Below, piece after piece: positions 1 through 13,485 of a stretch of DNA of 64,000 nt. The notes under the pieces are model-generated. The model did no database searches. It was given only the letters and a program-made list of their open reading frames with translations, and was not told where the DNA came from. Where the stretch lies: positions 2,907,601 to 2,971,600 of the forward strand of contig ML133422.1 of assembly GCA_003864495.1 (NCBI GenBank), written 5' to 3'. Source of the DNA: Nemopilema nomurai (Eukaryota; Cnidaria; Scyphozoa; Rhizostomeae; Rhizostomatidae). The translations under genes and the position numbers were made by a program. Each line of letters opens with the position of its first letter. Position 1 is the stretch's first letter.

Positions 1-196
1 CTTCTTTCTCTTCGCTTGAATTTGGTTTGTATTGCTAACCATCATATTGCACAAACACGGGTGTTCGTATGAAAGTCCCCTTTTCTTTGGTATCTTTCCA
101 ATCACATGCGATGTTCGTACTTTGTATGCGAAAAAAGTCGGAACACACTTCCAGACAGACAAAGAACGTCTACGCTGAACTTGTCTTTCCTCTTAT

Positions 197-357
197 CTAA
201 ACTTCGGGTCCTAAAACGGTTTCTTTGAACATTTGAACATAATTCTTCGCCATTTCAATCGCTGCTGTCCTTCTTGGATCTTGTTCCGATGTGATCCAGC
301 CTAAGTTCAGCGGGCTTATGTTGTTCTTAACGGTCACGCTAACCTCCTTGTGCAGGT
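197..357 (-). CDS. Possible 3'-terminal coding exon, unrecognised
   Basis: On the minus strand a frame of about 52 codons runs to a TAG at 199-197. Its translation has ordinary protein composition (for example LNLGWITSEQDPRR and AIEMAKNYVQMFKE). The frame is closed upstream by a TGA, so if it is real it must be a terminal exon joined at a 3' splice site near 340-365, where several AG dinucleotides occur. I do not recognise the family. A chance open frame is quite possible; no neighbouring gene supports it. Confidence 0.2.
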
Positions 358-3300
358 TACAAACTCAGCGACTTTGCACTTGAAAAGCACCCGCGAATTG
401 GAAATCCAACAAAATGAATTATTCAATTGCACCAGGTATCTTGAAAATCCAGAGAAGACTGCGATACCCTAGTCGTACGGCTAATTACTCCGGGGCATCA
501 CAAAATCATGAATTCTGATGATCGGATGTGCCTTGGTATCAATCAGCTAGTAAAACCGTGCACTCCTCCACTGCCATACATCCGTACTGCCGATGCATCT
601 TGGCTCTGCATCAGCTCTTCAGTGTCCGTTTGTCCTATGAATCACCCCTGACCTCTGCAAGCCCTAGACACAACGCAAAGTCAGTAATCAGACAGTGCTC
701 AGACATGCATGCACACACTGCGTTTCCAACATCACGTTTCGTGATCACCAAAAATTCTGTGCTCAGATTCGTTTTTACGCCAAGCAGTGAAATCTGCTGG
801 TGTCTAGTAATTAAACTGTGAATTATCACACGTTTGATCAGTGCTGAAGACAAGATATGGAGCGTGGTATGGCTAGCGATGCCGATTGGGGATGACCCTG
901 TCAATGTTTTTAATGTTATCCTCTGTCCTCTTCCGATCAAGCGTCTTTACTTTTCCAGACGTTGTTGTTGTGCGTCTGTCTGGAAATTATGCAAATTAGC
1001 AGGACAGCACAGGGCAACAGAAGGGCCATTTAAAATAGACCTGCTGATTGTCAAATAGAACGAGCCAACAATGGCGAGTGCTTTGGATATTGTCGGCGAA
1101 CAGCGTGAAATAGCAGGCTGTTTAGGCAGGCAAAAGCAATGCAAACTTGAAATTATTGCGCGGCACGATATCTGAGATAATTCTAGCAGTAATTAATCAC
1201 GAAAATCCCTAGAAGAACAGCATGCTCGGAATTTTATGCTAAGGAGGGGGTTATCTGAAGGTTTCCATCATGCAATGTGGGTCACCCCCTCCCAGTGGGG
1301 CTCTCTACCCACGGAAAGACAGGTCAGATATGGGATTGATAGGACTTGGTAGACAATAGACTCAGTACACAGACAAGATAGGAAAGCAAAATGAATATCT
1401 AATTGGTTAAGAACTGTTTAAAATCTAGAGCTTTGTCGCCTAGAGATGTCATTTTCTGCACTGCATGGAAACCAACAACATTTTATTTTTAGTCCATCAA
1501 ATCTGTTCTTATCATAACTTTTCATATTATAACTTTCCATAACTTATCCTAAGCTTTTCAGTTTCACAGAATTTGAACCTGTGGAAAAGAGTCTTCGTTG
1601 TGCTGACCTTTTATGCACTAAAAATTGTCCCTTTGTGATTATTATTAAAGCAATGATAGTCCACCCAAATGAGCAAACTCAGTATCAACTTGACCCTTTG
1701 CAAGGCGATTAGTGTCATGGATACGTTTTTGTTCACCTACAATGTTGTAAGTAAAGTTAAGTAGAAGTCCAAGCCTTGGATCACTGTTCATTCTGTATTT
1801 TTATGATCCTCATCGTTTGAGAGGCGGCCGGCAAAAAGGCCCTCAACAATTGATGTTATTCTTGAAACATTTTGGCAGGTTTTGTGGTTCCTGACTTAAG
1901 CCCAACATGGTCCATTCCAGGTCTCCATCTTCCTCTTCTTTCGCGACAAAATTATCATATGTACATAATTCAATGGCCTATTTAATGCGGACCAAACTTG
2001 TCATAATATTTCGACCCTGGAACGAGGCCCAAAGGAAATCGCTCTCTTTGCACTCTGATACCAACCATTCCTCCGCCCACCTTTTCAGTGGGCCTAGCCT
2101 TCAATCCATTTCGCTTCCATTTCATTTTACTTCCTTCTAGAAACGATTACGATCGGGAATTATGCACGCAAATCGTTAATAGCAACCAGATTACAAAGCG
2201 TCTACCTACAAGTTTTTGTCCAAAAACATAACGACCTAGCTGGCATTTATTTCTTTCAAAAAATATATTGGCCTTCTTGTTGGTTAAGACAATACTTATC
2301 TAACTAAAGATGGGTTATGATAAGCAGATATCATTTGATCACAAATTTTAGAGATCAACTGAAAAACCAGCATCAAAGAGTCTGGGTCATGCACAAACGA
2401 GTAAAAAATTTTTAGTTAATCGATTAAGCGAATTTATGAAATTCAAATGTACAGTTTTTATGCGTTAAATAATAGGCTGTGCTACCTCAATAAGAATGTT
2501 TCACGTTGTTAACTCGAAGCTGGGATGATTATGATTATCAGAAATGTTCCTCCTGATCATGCGGTTTGGAGTGTCTGTCATCTACTCAATCCTGTCCTCT
2601 CTTCACAGCTAACTGGGTTCACCTCTTTTCCTGTTTCTCGTTCTTGGCATTCAATCTGCTATCCCTTTCCCCCATCGCCTTCTCTATGACCAAGAAAAAG
2701 ATGTCCAATTTGATTGAAATTTACACTTATTAATATTTCGATGACATGCTTTCATTATAAAATTTGAAGCTAGCCTTAAGCCCCTTCAGGCTGCACTGTT
2801 TGATAATGAAAAACTCCATTGACTTGTATGCCGGTTTACTAATAAGTAATTCTTTGAATCTGAGTAGGTAAATGCTAGATTAAGTTTATTTCCAGATTTT
2901 TAACGTAATAAATCCTAATTTAAGGTGACAACGTAATGCAAACAGCACATAATAAGTGATCCGGGAAGTGGGGATGTGACATGAAGTTTCTGTCAACGGA
3001 GCTCCACCAAGCCTGGCTGTTGAAGCCAGTGATGTTGAAAGGCTCATTAACTGTTCTTTTTATAGAGTCTGTGATTTCTCGACTCATTCAAAGATCTCAG
3101 TGCGTGCTTTGTGATTAATAAAATCATTCCATCCTTTAATAAATCATTCTGATAACATTACGGAAACGATTATCTAAATGGAAAATGAATCTTGAAAGTG
3201 TAGAAAGGCATTTAGGGCAAGATATGTTTGAATGAAGAAAATATCTTGATGAGATTAAATGTAATCGAAGGGTAGCTTTATTGGTGCTGACAGTTTCTGC

Positions 3301-4204
3301 GAATGAAAAGTAAATCGTGTTAAAGGGAAGGAAGACTGTAATGAAGCTAAAAGGGGCTAGAAATATTTCTCGACTAATTAATAAAAAACAGTAGTCCATT
3401 TATTGAATGACTTTTCGTGGCAGTGTGTGTTGAATGTTGGCCCACGTGGTTTGTCTTCTAAAGACAATCGTTTGAAAGCTGTTTGACTCGTGTATTTGCT
3501 TCTGCTGACAACCGAAAGTCAATTTGCTGCATTGTTCGTTGCATATATGAAGTAAAAATGCAAACAGGGCTCGTTAACTGGGACTTTTGGGGCGCGTCCG
3601 GAGTTACAGGCCGATTGGAATGAGAGGTTCGAAGCACAATTTGGTTTCTAGGCAGCTCGATCGATTGTCCTCGCTTCCATGTGCGAGCTAAGATTTCAGT
3701 CATTATGTGAATTATCTTTCGGCTTCTTTGACTATGGCTTCACCTGGCTTCTGCAATCCTTTTAATGTAAACATGTTAAAATAATCGTTTTTGTTTTAAC
3801 TGACACTGTGCGCATTTAATGAACATTGTAACGGCATAGAAAAGTCTTTGTTTTTAAAAGTACGATATCCTTCTTAAGCAGGGACGGTAGCTACTTTGAA
3901 GGAAGGCAAAACCAATGAAAGAAACGAAAATGACACCCGGAAGTGAAATTCGATCCCCGCGCAAGGGCTGATTGTTTAGGCTTCGGGCCCATAAGGGAAA
4001 CTGGCCTCAAACTGGAAAAGACTCTTGAGTCTAAAAAATATCCTATTTACAACCAATCTCTGTAAGATCGTCAATTCAGTGTTAAAGGGTGTTTAAACAC
4101 GAATCGAGTTGCACCAAGTTATGAAATTAAAATAACTATAGGCGCCACTATACCTTATGTTGACTGATTTTTAACATGAAAATAAACAGGCGCGATTATA
4201 GCCT

Positions 4205-4226
4205 GAGACACCCCCAGCCCCACCCC
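4205..4226. repeat. PolyC tract
   Basis: An almost uninterrupted C run of about 14 bases preceded by CCCCAGCCCCA. A matching polyG run lies at 5281-5291 and another at 36948-36960. These are simple-sequence tracts with no visible function. Confidence 0.8.
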
Positions 4227-5869
4227 CCCCCCCCCATGGGGCCTCAGCTACAATTTCTGTCAGAAGTCTTGGAACACTTACTCTTATTTACGCCTTGCAT
4301 AAGCCTGGAAATCCCCTAATCCCGCAAACATGTGTTGCACAAAAGTGAATAATTCTAAAACATAAGTGATGAATTTTCATGTAGTGCTGGCTTTCTTCTG
4401 AAAATCTAACATTGTTGAGGGGACAAGAGGATTGCAACTACCAAGGAGACACAGACATAAAACAAGTATGGCGTTCTGTATTTGACGTTAGACTCTAGTG
4501 CTCACGACGGAGCAGAGTAGTAGTAGACCTTGGCTCATATGGCACAATATCAAACCTTTTGTATTTTGTTTCTGAGCGTAGGGTAAGAGGGCGTCATATG
4601 GGCAGCTACTAGAAACGAATTCAAAGGAGTTAAGCTTGCAGAAAATGTAAAAAACCATTTCGGGCAGATTCTCCAGTCAATTAACGCCATAAAGCTTACC
4701 ATGATATTTTTATGAACGCTTAGCTATCCATAGAAAGAAGTTTCTAAGGGGGGAGGGGGAATTTTTCAGTGTAAAGTACAGACTGTACCAGCTTTTTCTT
4801 GGAAATGATAGTGTATATTCACCCACATCAACAAAGACTGAAAACTGCCTAGCAAACCTCGAGTTAACCCCCGTTATTGTGGAGATGACCTGACTCAATA
4901 CCTGTTTTGGTAACGCCGGGGGATTTTTCCACATGTCCTCCCAAATAGAACTGATTTTCGTGCATGACTTAAATTTAAAAAACTATTTTGTGACAGGTAT
5001 GGCAAAAAATAACGGGGCCCAGTTAAACGGTCGGGGTGCTTAGTTTCGACTTCCCCCTTTGGTTGTTTTGGAGCACGCTTCTTGGAGCAAACGAGGCTTT
5101 AATCCAACAGACATTATTGGATCAACGATATAATGACAAAAAGACATTGGAACCACGTGCAAATATCGTTCGATTCTTTGCAAGGTAGTCCCGCATGGGG
5201 GTTGAAGGAAGATCAGAATGGCAGTACGGGGTTGTTTTAAATTTGATTCATTTTTAATTAATCTCATTTTTCAGAGCACTGGGGGGGGGGGGAGGGTTTG
5301 CGGATTGTGTCCGCGACGCGACTGACAGATTCATTTGTATACCAACGACTTCGCATTTGGTCATTAAACTAGACAATTTGCCCCGCCACCAAGAAGCTAC
5401 TGTTTTTGACAACATGGTCTCGTGATGTTTGCCTACCTTCGAATCGAAAAGGAAAGTGAAAGGAAGGTAACAAAAATAATTTATAAGGTACCCGCAGGGC
5501 ATAGAGAGCGGCCTCCAAAGCTATTGTGTTACTAGAGCCGGCAAAATAGGGGGAGGGAGAAAGGGCCATCCAACTTTTGGAGAACAGAATGTTCCTCTAG
5601 GCAATGTTGAAAGAAATTCAATGAATTTCACAAGTATAATGAGCGTAAATCAAAATATTATCACTTATTTGGGTAATTTGTAGGAGAGTCCGTAGAGTGA
5701 TACGTGTTTGAAGATTCCCCCCTCCCCCCACCAGGTATGGTGTAGATCTTTACTACACCCTTCTTCACATATTGCCAAACGATGATGCATTTGCAGAACG
5801 TTTAAGGGTCAACCGATGCAGCGAGTTTGCAAATCAGTTAGGATCCTGGTAAGGTTTTTCAGTTGAAAA

Positions 5870-6125
5870 GGAATGATAACAAAGGAATGATACTGTTGAG
5901 AGAAAGGAAGAATAGTGAGAGTGTGAAGAACTGCTGGCGAAAATGAAGACTTTTGATTGGAGCGAAGAACAATAGAGAAGAAGAAGAAGGGAATGCTGGC
6001 GATAGAGTGAAGTACAGCTGGCAGAAAGGAGGATCAATATTGGAGTGAAGGAGAGTTAGTAGAAAGGAATACAAATGATGGAGCGAAGAATCTCTAGCAG
6101 AGAGGAAGACTGGTGTGAAGAACAG
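5870..6125. repeat. Degenerate purine-rich tandem repeat
   Basis: The plus strand is strongly purine-biased. Elements such as GGAGCGAAGAA, GCTGGC(G/A)A, AGAAAGGA and GTGAAG recur at roughly 50-60 base spacing, so this looks like a decayed minisatellite. Open frames on the minus strand here are translations of the repeat. Confidence 0.55.
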
Positions 6126-7595
6126 TTAAGATTGATACTTTTTGACATTTTCTCTCCTTTACTGCTTAAAACCTGTTCCAACACCATTGGCCTTCCCGTG
6201 ATGCAAGAGTCATAAAATGATCTACAAATTATCTTTCTGATAGCTTGAACGTCCAGGAATATGTATCAAGAAGATTAATGCTCAAATTAGGACATTAATT
6301 AATCTATTAATAATTTTCTTCAGAAAAGCAATTTTAAATTTGGTCGTCTGTTATTGGAGCCCTTGGAAAGCATGCACTCAGCGTAGTCGGGTTGAAAGCC
6401 CGGGACTTAAGAAGTTAACAGGTGCCAACTAATTGAAGAAGATTTGAGTTGATCTCGAATTGACTCGAATCAAGACAGATCAAGATGAAATAAAACAATT
6501 CTTGCACTTAACATGAACAATGGAAATCGGTGAAAACTTGGACGATTCGGAAAGGCAATCAGGTTAATGTAATGTTGATCATCCAAATCAAGATTTGAAA
6601 CATGATTGAGAATCATGATTCAAAATTGGCACTCTTTGGTGATAACAGAAATGTTGCGGGGTCCAGGTTGGTCTTGGTCATTCATAGAAATGCACCTATT
6701 GATGAAAGCAGACAAAGGAAATCGCTTCACTGGAGATCAATATCACTATCGGAGAGAAAAGAATGGGTTTCACTAGGGGAGCAGGTCATCTCCAGGTAAT
6801 AGTTATCTGGAATTGAATAACAGAGGCACGTGACTTCGAGTTGCTATAGCACGTGACTGGGAAACCATTAATCTACTTTCTAGGACTTGGGGTGTCGGGC
6901 TCTCGGGGGTGGGCAGACGAAAGAGGGGGTGGGGGCAATGTGGTATATGCTATTTCATATGACCATCCAACAGGCACTTTGGTATATCTAAATTAACAAA
7001 ATCTATGTTGAAATTAACTTAGGTTGCAGTTAGAAGAAAGAGACATGGTAATGGCTGGCACGTCTGGTACCTGTGCTTATTGACGGGGCTACTGAATGGT
7101 TATTTCATGGGCCAATTCTCACGATATTGGTTCTTCACCCTCTAATGAAATACCGAGACTTCAGTTGACACAATATGCCCAGAAATTACCGAAAAGAAAA
7201 TCTACACTGTCACAGTGAGTTACTGTTCCAGCTTCATGATCAGTCAAGCATAAATGTTTTCTTTTTTCCGGGGTTATGGGCCTGAATTTTTCAACAGCAC
7301 CTGCAGTTAAGTGCAAAACAACAAGATGAATAATTTGATGAAAGTTTTGGGAAGCGGTTAAAACTGCAATGCCAGATTTTATTGGCAACCTTCAAAGGAA
7401 TCAGTCCAATTTAACTTCTCTTGATCGACTTTAAAAGTGCCCAAGCCTCTCTATCTTTTCTTTGAAGAAACGATGCTGCAAAACATAATCTGTTTAATCT
7501 TTGTTGTCTGTTGAGGTTATCTCTTGATAAGTTTGCCCTGAGGACGAAATCTTCTGACAAAAATACAAGTGGAATGGTGTCCATCCCTAAAAAGC

Positions 7596-7750
7596 TATAA
7601 CTAGATAAATAGAAAAGCAGAGCAAGATTTTGCATACTCAGAATACTTTGGCCTCTGGGACTCCTCAGAGAACGTCGGAAAATGACCAAAAACTGACAAA
7701 AAATAGCCAGTTGTGGATCAAAAACTCCTTCTAGCATGGTAGTAAAGAAG
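7596..7750 (-). mobile_element. Dispersed inverted-repeat element, copy 1 (MITE-like)
   Basis: Read on the minus strand, this matches in order the landmarks of the element at 44293-44518: GGCTATTT, TTTTTGGTCAT, TTCCGACGTT, CTCTGAGGAGT, AGTATGC and the CTGCTTTTCTA end. It encodes no transposase, and the open frame across it (7411-7812 -) is a repeat translation. A third copy is at 51203-51378. Confidence 0.6.
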
Positions 7751-8744
7751 CCTTTAAGTTGCAAGGAAAACTGGTCATAATTTCTCTCTTTTACAGTAAT
7801 TTGAACATGCAATACTGTTTTCCCACTGTTTCACGTGGGTGTTGAGAGGCCTTTTTTCTTTTCAAACTTTGAACTAGCTTTGGTGGGTACACAGACACAA
7901 AGATTCAATTTAATCAAACGAATGGCTGATTCCATGTTCGGTAAACTAACAATAAGCCGTATAATTACAGAACTGTGAAATTTCCTCTAGAGAAATCACC
8001 GTTTATTAGATACTAAGGAAAGGAATTCTACAATTCCTTCTACATTCTAATAGGACAAGATTTCTACAAATCACATTGGGTAAATTAACAGAATGTTATG
8101 TATTGCATTCAATGTTTTACAGGTGTATGATAGAAAAATCTGCAGGCACCTGCTTCTTGAAAAAAGAAACTGCTTGACCTGAGTGGTAACGTTGATTTTG
8201 GTTGGGTTTGACAGGTCAAAGTTTATGAGCAGCGCAGCTCTTTCTTGACGTTGTAGTGGAGCAAAGAAAAGCCACGGGATGTTTTAATAGGTGGAGAAGT
8301 GTAAATATAATATTATACGAAGCACTGAGTAATGTAGTATTGTACGACGCACTGGTTGAGGCACTTTTAATGAACCTACCTAAGAATATTGAGTTATTCA
8401 AATGCTAACGAATAAAAATATTGCAAAAATCATTTGTTCCTCACAGAGTCATCTGCTGGAAAGTCCTTTTCTGCTCAACTTTTGATATTGCCTATTGCAA
8501 AGCTGTCAAATTATATTCCAGTGTCCAGAATAGTAGTGGTGCTTTCGACTTGTGATTTATTTAAATTTAATCACAGGCCTAATGAAAAGGCCAATCTAGC
8601 CACAATTTTTAACTGTAGTAGTAATATCGTTGAAATGAGAAATTGTAGGAATGAGTGAATCCGCGACAGCGAAGAGCAACAACAACCACAGCAACAACCA
8701 CAGCAACTTAAGGACCATTTCTAGGCATGTCCTGGTTTTGAGGT

Positions 8745-8999
8745 TTGGAAGATCATTCAAGCCCTCTTGCGCCCGTTTCAGAAGTCGGACCATTCAACCA
8801 CTGGATGTCATTCCAGGGTAATCGTTGTCCATCATTGACAACAAGTATGACGTCAAACTTGGTCGAGTATATAGAGGCTTCCTGTGGAGAGTTCCTTAAA
8901 AAGAGAGCTTTGTCAATGAGTCTGCAGCCGGAATCAGAGCAACAGACTCGAATAGAGTGCCTTAAAGCCATGCTGCGGGAAAGACAATCACACATTTAA
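8745..8999 (+). CDS. Weak candidate exon or small ORF
   Basis: An 84-codon frame ends in a charged, helix-like stretch (EFLKKRALSMSL, then ECLKAMLRERQ). It lies 0.9 kb upstream of gene A on the same strand and could be an upstream exon of it or unrelated. The opposite strand is also open over the same interval, which weakens the case. No family is recognised. Confidence 0.15.
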   Translation: MEDHSSPLAPVSEVGPFNHWMSFQGNRCPSLTTSMTSNLVEYIEASCGEFLKKRALSMSLQPESEQQTRIECLKAMLRERQSHI

Positions 9000-9886
9000 A
9001 CGCTGATGAGTGTGGACTGTGGCATGGACAGTGGTAGCCTTTTGTAACAGAGCCTGCTTCAGTTGTGTGAAAGGACATTCTGCTTTTGAGCATTTGCTTG
9101 CTTACGCTGAGTCCAAAAAGGGGCTATTGTCTCCGTTGGGGGCTGGCTGTTTGCGATTCTTCAGAATTCTTCGACTGACGTTTATTTTGTTTGGGGATCT
9201 CTTTGTTAGCTTGGTATCAATAATAGAAGAGCCATTGCTGTTCTATCGGCTTGAGACCAACAGAGGTCATAAAATATTGATAGATCAATAGTGTTTATTG
9301 ATTTGAGACAAAGAGATCTAGTGTATGAAGTTGACATTGGCAAGGTAAACAATGCAGGTATCAATAGATCTGTTATCTTCGTACTGCAACGGTGGATATG
9401 AGGAAGGAGAATAAAAGCAGAAGGTTCAAGCTCGCAAGAAACAGTTGCTGTAGCCGATACTACAAAGACCAACAAATTGCACAGGTTTTACTGCGTCCAC
9501 TAAAAGCATAGATCAAGTCAAGCAAGCTGCAGGAATCCATCTGGAAAATAACGCTGACATTTCCAAGGTGTGTCTGGCAAGAAGCATCTAGGCACAAAAC
9601 AAGTTAAGTAGCAAATGAGAGATTCACATGCAATCCATGTACAAGTTAGATACGATTCTAGCAATCAGCTTTGCATAATATACAGAACTGACATTACGAC
9701 ATGGGAAAAAACTCAGTTACGCAACATTAGCGGTGATAAGGCTATTGTGCAATCAGAATGCTCACATGAATCGGGAAAAGCCTTGATGCATTATGCGCAG
9801 CAATTATCACCACAATTATCACAGGTGGATTGAACCTTGATATATTGCAACATTTTCAATACTGACCTTTATTTCCAGACGGGGGT

Positions 9887-11440
9887 ATGTATACAAAGGA
9901 TCTGTATAGTTCGACTTTGTCCAGGTTTGGAATCAGAGGTACTTTACCTGACGAGAGGAGGCCCCTTGTCAGACGGTATAGCGACATTGCAGCAACAACA
10001 GTACCCGATGCGAGACATCTAGCTGAAAATCCCCCGGGATATGACGGGGTGTCTATGCAAATAAAAAGTGCAGATAAAGCGTTCCTCGGTGGACAAGGAA
10101 ACACCTTACTGTTCCGAGGTAGAAGCGTAGATGCTTCTGAAGAAAAGGCAAGGAGGAAAAGTGACAGCGCAATTCTTCGCAGAGCCAACAGGGTCGTTGG
10201 AGGGGTTATGGAAAACTCGATGTCAAACGGGGATCACTACAAGACGCCATGCTTACCCTTTAAGGGTAATGCATTTGCGAGTGAAAAGCATTTGCATGAT
10301 TCCGGGAAGCTGAATCGCCTTTGGCAGGGGAATACGATGTTTGGGAGCGACAAAATTATAAGCGACAGTAGGAGAAAGCCCCTGCAACTCGAGGGCCCGG
10401 TTCGGGAGCTAAAGGAAGATGTATTGCAGATAAGAAGAAAGCAGTCACTTCCCTGTCGATTTTTGGATAGAACAGCTCTTTTAAGTCGCGATCCACATCA
10501 ACAAGGACAGGCGTTCAATAGAAGAAGCCTTGATATGGATAACGCGAAGCCGCCGATGAGTAGCTTGTCCAGGACTCTGTCACTAGATACCATCTCGCTA
10601 TCAAGGAGTCACCCGAATAAGCTTGCTGTTGAGATGGAGAACAGACAGCACTGCATGTCGAAAATGAAGGAGGAGTTGCCAGGGCGAAATGACGTCAGAA
10701 GGGAAAGCTTAAGCTACTTTGATCGTAGGTTCGATGAGCATCGGTCGAAATCGCAGCATACATCGCGAAAGGAGAACATATCAGTTGATAGATTCGAGGC
10801 ATTGCGTTCGTTTGCCTTGCCAAGTTCACGGCGAGGGCCAGTAACAGATAAAGTGGAAAGCACCGCAAACGATCTTGCCAGCAAAAGAGTCATCGACATA
10901 AAAGCAAAGTTGCATCAAGAAAGATCTGGTGACGCATTGAAACAGCGTTCACCAAGAGACTGTTTTAACAATTTTGATATTACAAATGAAAGAGTGGGCT
11001 CTGATGACGTAATGAAGGATGGGTTGAAGACTAAAGGGTGCGATGAACCGAAGCGAAAGGGAAGTGTTGGGAGAATGGGAAAGCCAGCCGATGACCCGAC
11101 AGGCCGTTTGACGTCTGTGTCATCAAAACATTCAGATGTGGAGCCGCAGAGGAAAGGAGGCAATGAGCAAAGAAAGCCAAACAGACGAAGTGAAAGTAAA
11201 GCTAAAGGAAAAGATAAAAAGGGATTGCAAATAAAGAACATCTTGCAGAGTAGATTTCTTGATGCGGAGAGTGAGGAAGAAGGCTACTCGGATGAAGAAA
11301 AGTGGAAAAATGTTACATTGATAATGAAGAAGGTTAATGTTCAGGGAATATTGAAAAAGGACCAGATAATTGAGAGTAAAAGACCCAAGAGTGTAACATT
11401 TAACAGAAAAGTGAAGAAGACTTATGTTTATTGTATGTAA
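9887..11440 (+). CDS. Gene A: disordered RRxS-rich protein with C-terminal SILK and RVxF motifs
   Basis: This is a 517-residue single-exon frame that I do not recognise. The protein is basic and low in hydrophobics, probably mostly disordered. Basic-residue/serine sites of AGC-kinase type recur (RRYS at 29-32, then RRKS, RKQS, RRS, RRES, RKGS, RRSES). An acidic patch (ESEEEGYSDEE) precedes the C-terminus, where GILK (487-490) is followed ten residues later by KSVTF (501-505), then NRKVKKTYV. GILK fits the [GS]IL[RK] SILK consensus and KSVTF fits RVxF, both known docking motifs for the catalytic subunit of protein phosphatase 1, and SILK normally lies N-terminal to RVxF as here. A 3' splice site (TTTATTTCCAG) lies eight bases before the ATG and the frame is closed above it, so a 5' UTR intron is likely. 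A PP1 regulatory role is inference. Confidence 0.75.
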   Translation: MYTKDLYSSTLSRFGIRGTLPDERRPLVRRYSDIAATTVPDARHLAENPPGYDGVSMQIKSADKAFLGGQGNTLLFRGRSVDASEEKARRKSDSAILRRANRVVGGVMENSMSNGDHYKTPCLPFKGNAFASEKHLHDSGKLNRLWQGNTMFGSDKIISDSRRKPLQLEGPVRELKEDVLQIRRKQSLPCRFLDRTALLSRDPHQQGQAFNRRSLDMDNAKPPMSSLSRTLSLDTISLSRSHPNKLAVEMENRQHCMSKMKEELPGRNDVRRESLSYFDRRFDEHRSKSQHTSRKENISVDRFEALRSFALPSSRRGPVTDKVESTANDLASKRVIDIKAKLHQERSGDALKQRSPRDCFNNFDITNERVGSDDVMKDGLKTKGCDEPKRKGSVGRMGKPADDPTGRLTSVSSKHSDVEPQRKGGNEQRKPNRRSESKAKGKDKKGLQIKNILQSRFLDAESEEEGYSDEEKWKNVTLIMKKVNVQGILKKDQIIESKRPKSVTFNRKVKKTYVYCM

Positions 11441-13485
11441 ATATGCAAGATAGCAAGGTTGAGATTTTAATGTAATTAGTCATATGCGCATGACGAACAT
11501 GAAATTGATAAAAAATATGAAGAGAGAAAATTTTATCCGTTTGAGGAATTCTCCAAAGATCTTGCCAGAAAGGAGGGTAATTATTTTATATAAAAACACC
11601 TTGTCGGTGTTAAAGGTGGCGGGAGAAAATTTTAACGTCAGTTGAAAGGAAGCAACTGTTGAGAAATATCCGCGCTTCGTTGGTAAACCCTTCTCCTCTT
11701 CGTGCATTGTGAAAACCCCTTTACACGTAGCAGCAATAGGCTTTTGACCAGTCCATCTTCAAATTCAACAGCACTAAAAGACTTGAAAGCTCACATATTG
11801 TCAAAGACACGTCACTGGGAACCTCGGCCTATCTAAAGATGAAGCTGCGATGACGGGTGATAGGCCCATAAAGTTGACATTGTGGTGCGCACTTCAGCTG
11901 GGAGTTGGATTAAAAGCATGCTAATGAAGTTGCCAAGTTGCCTACCAAGAGCATCTGCATAAAAACAAATCCGTTTTCTAAGCAAATACTGCCTATCCGA
12001 CCAATTCAAAATAAGGACTTATGCACAAATAATTCAACCATTCATTAATACTCTTGCAGATAACGTTAATAAGCATGAACAAAATCGACTGAATGTTATT
12101 CATTGATATAAAGTTGATCGTTAAAGCTTTTCCTTTATCAAGAGGCACTGTTTGAACTTTACTCGAAATAGCACTTTCGATGTCGGTATGGCTGCCTTTT
12201 GGTCAAGCTGGTGGAAACGTTAACAAGATTATGTTTCAATAGATAAACAATATTTGTTGAATTTGCTGCTTCAATACTAATTAATTTGTGCAACTGCAAA
12301 CAACCTGCATGTTTTCCTTAGCATTTACAAACACATTCAATGAGGCTTTTTGAATATTGGGACATTCACAGCAGTGCACCGTTTGGTATTTGCCCGCAAA
12401 CGCTCCCCACTGCATAAATTTGCCTAAACAAAACAGCAAATCAATTGGTATACATCAGTCGAAATGCTAAAAACGCAAAGTCAATTAAAACAAAGGTGCT
12501 GTCATTTTAGGTTTAAGGACTTGTTGTCAAGAAAGAAAAACAATAAGGAGATTTAGATATCTAGGACCAGAAATATATTGTATTTTTCTAAGCTTGATCC
12601 AAAATATTGTTAGCTGTTAGCTTAACTTCAGGCTAGATAACAAATCTACATTGCTCATACCTCAAAGCAAGTAGACTTAGAACTAAAGAAGAATGGGATG
12701 AAAATTATTTCTTAATTAATTGGTTGCAAAGATGAAATAACTTTTATTTGAAAAAACCACATGCAAATATGGTCGAAATAATGGAAACAAATGAAGAAGG
12801 ATGCAAGTCAAAGCTATGGTATCATAGGCTGCAGAAATTCGTATTGTCATAAAGCAATCAAAAATGACAGCACATTTTCGCTGCATCATTAGCATTTTGT
12901 TGCCAACAGCAGCTCAAATGTCATATTCAGAGAAGACAAATGAATTTATAAAACATGTTTGACCACAAACCTGTGCATCGGATGACAACATTTTGCATCT
13001 CAGACAAAATTAAATTTTCAGGTCAAGGCAACATCATCCAACCACTGCCATTGAAATAAGCTATTCACCTTGTTATTTCGAGAAACTCCCAGGATGACTT
13101 ATGCAAGAATATATTTATATACATCTATAAATAGGGGCTAAATGAAATTAGGTCATTGCAAAACTTTGACCACGTGTATGGAGAGGAAAGTTTTCTAACC
13201 AACCACCTGAATCATTATTTAAGCCTGCAATTGATACAAAGAAATTGCATTGCCCTTATTATTATTTAATCACATTGCTCCAGGGACAATTCATAGAGGC
13301 TACCACTGTTATGACGAGAATTGCGATTTCCTAGATAGCAGGGACGGTCATAATAAGATGCGACTGCACTCCAAAATGTTAGAAGTTATATAGGTGGCGT
13401 ACGATCAGAGACCTGGCGTTGGGTATGATTTTAATGGCAGAAAAGCTTAACCGTAAAGCATTGAAAAACAAATTTAGGAATTAAG
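11441..13485. other. Intergenic, gene A to gene B
   Basis: AT-rich sequence with no supported coding region. The first few hundred bases are presumably gene A 3' UTR, and the last part may hold non-coding 5' exons of gene B. Confidence 0.5.

Larger units (their letters stand above)
358..8700. other. Gene-poor stretch
   Basis: Only short open frames, mostly under 100 codons and low in charged residues, are present on either strand. None carries a recognisable domain. The stretch holds homopolymer C and G runs near 4208 and 5281, a purine-rich repeat (5870-6125) and an inverted-repeat element (about 7596-7750). I saw no tRNA B-box with a matching A-box. Confidence 0.5.

Noticed and set aside
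300..325. TAAGTTCAGCGGG resembles the conserved start of 28S rRNA
   Set aside because: Only about 13 bases match and the flanks do not continue as 28S or ITS2. A protein frame crosses the same bases.
7411..7812. 133-codon minus-strand ORF
   Set aside because: It is mainly a translation of the dispersed inverted-repeat element.
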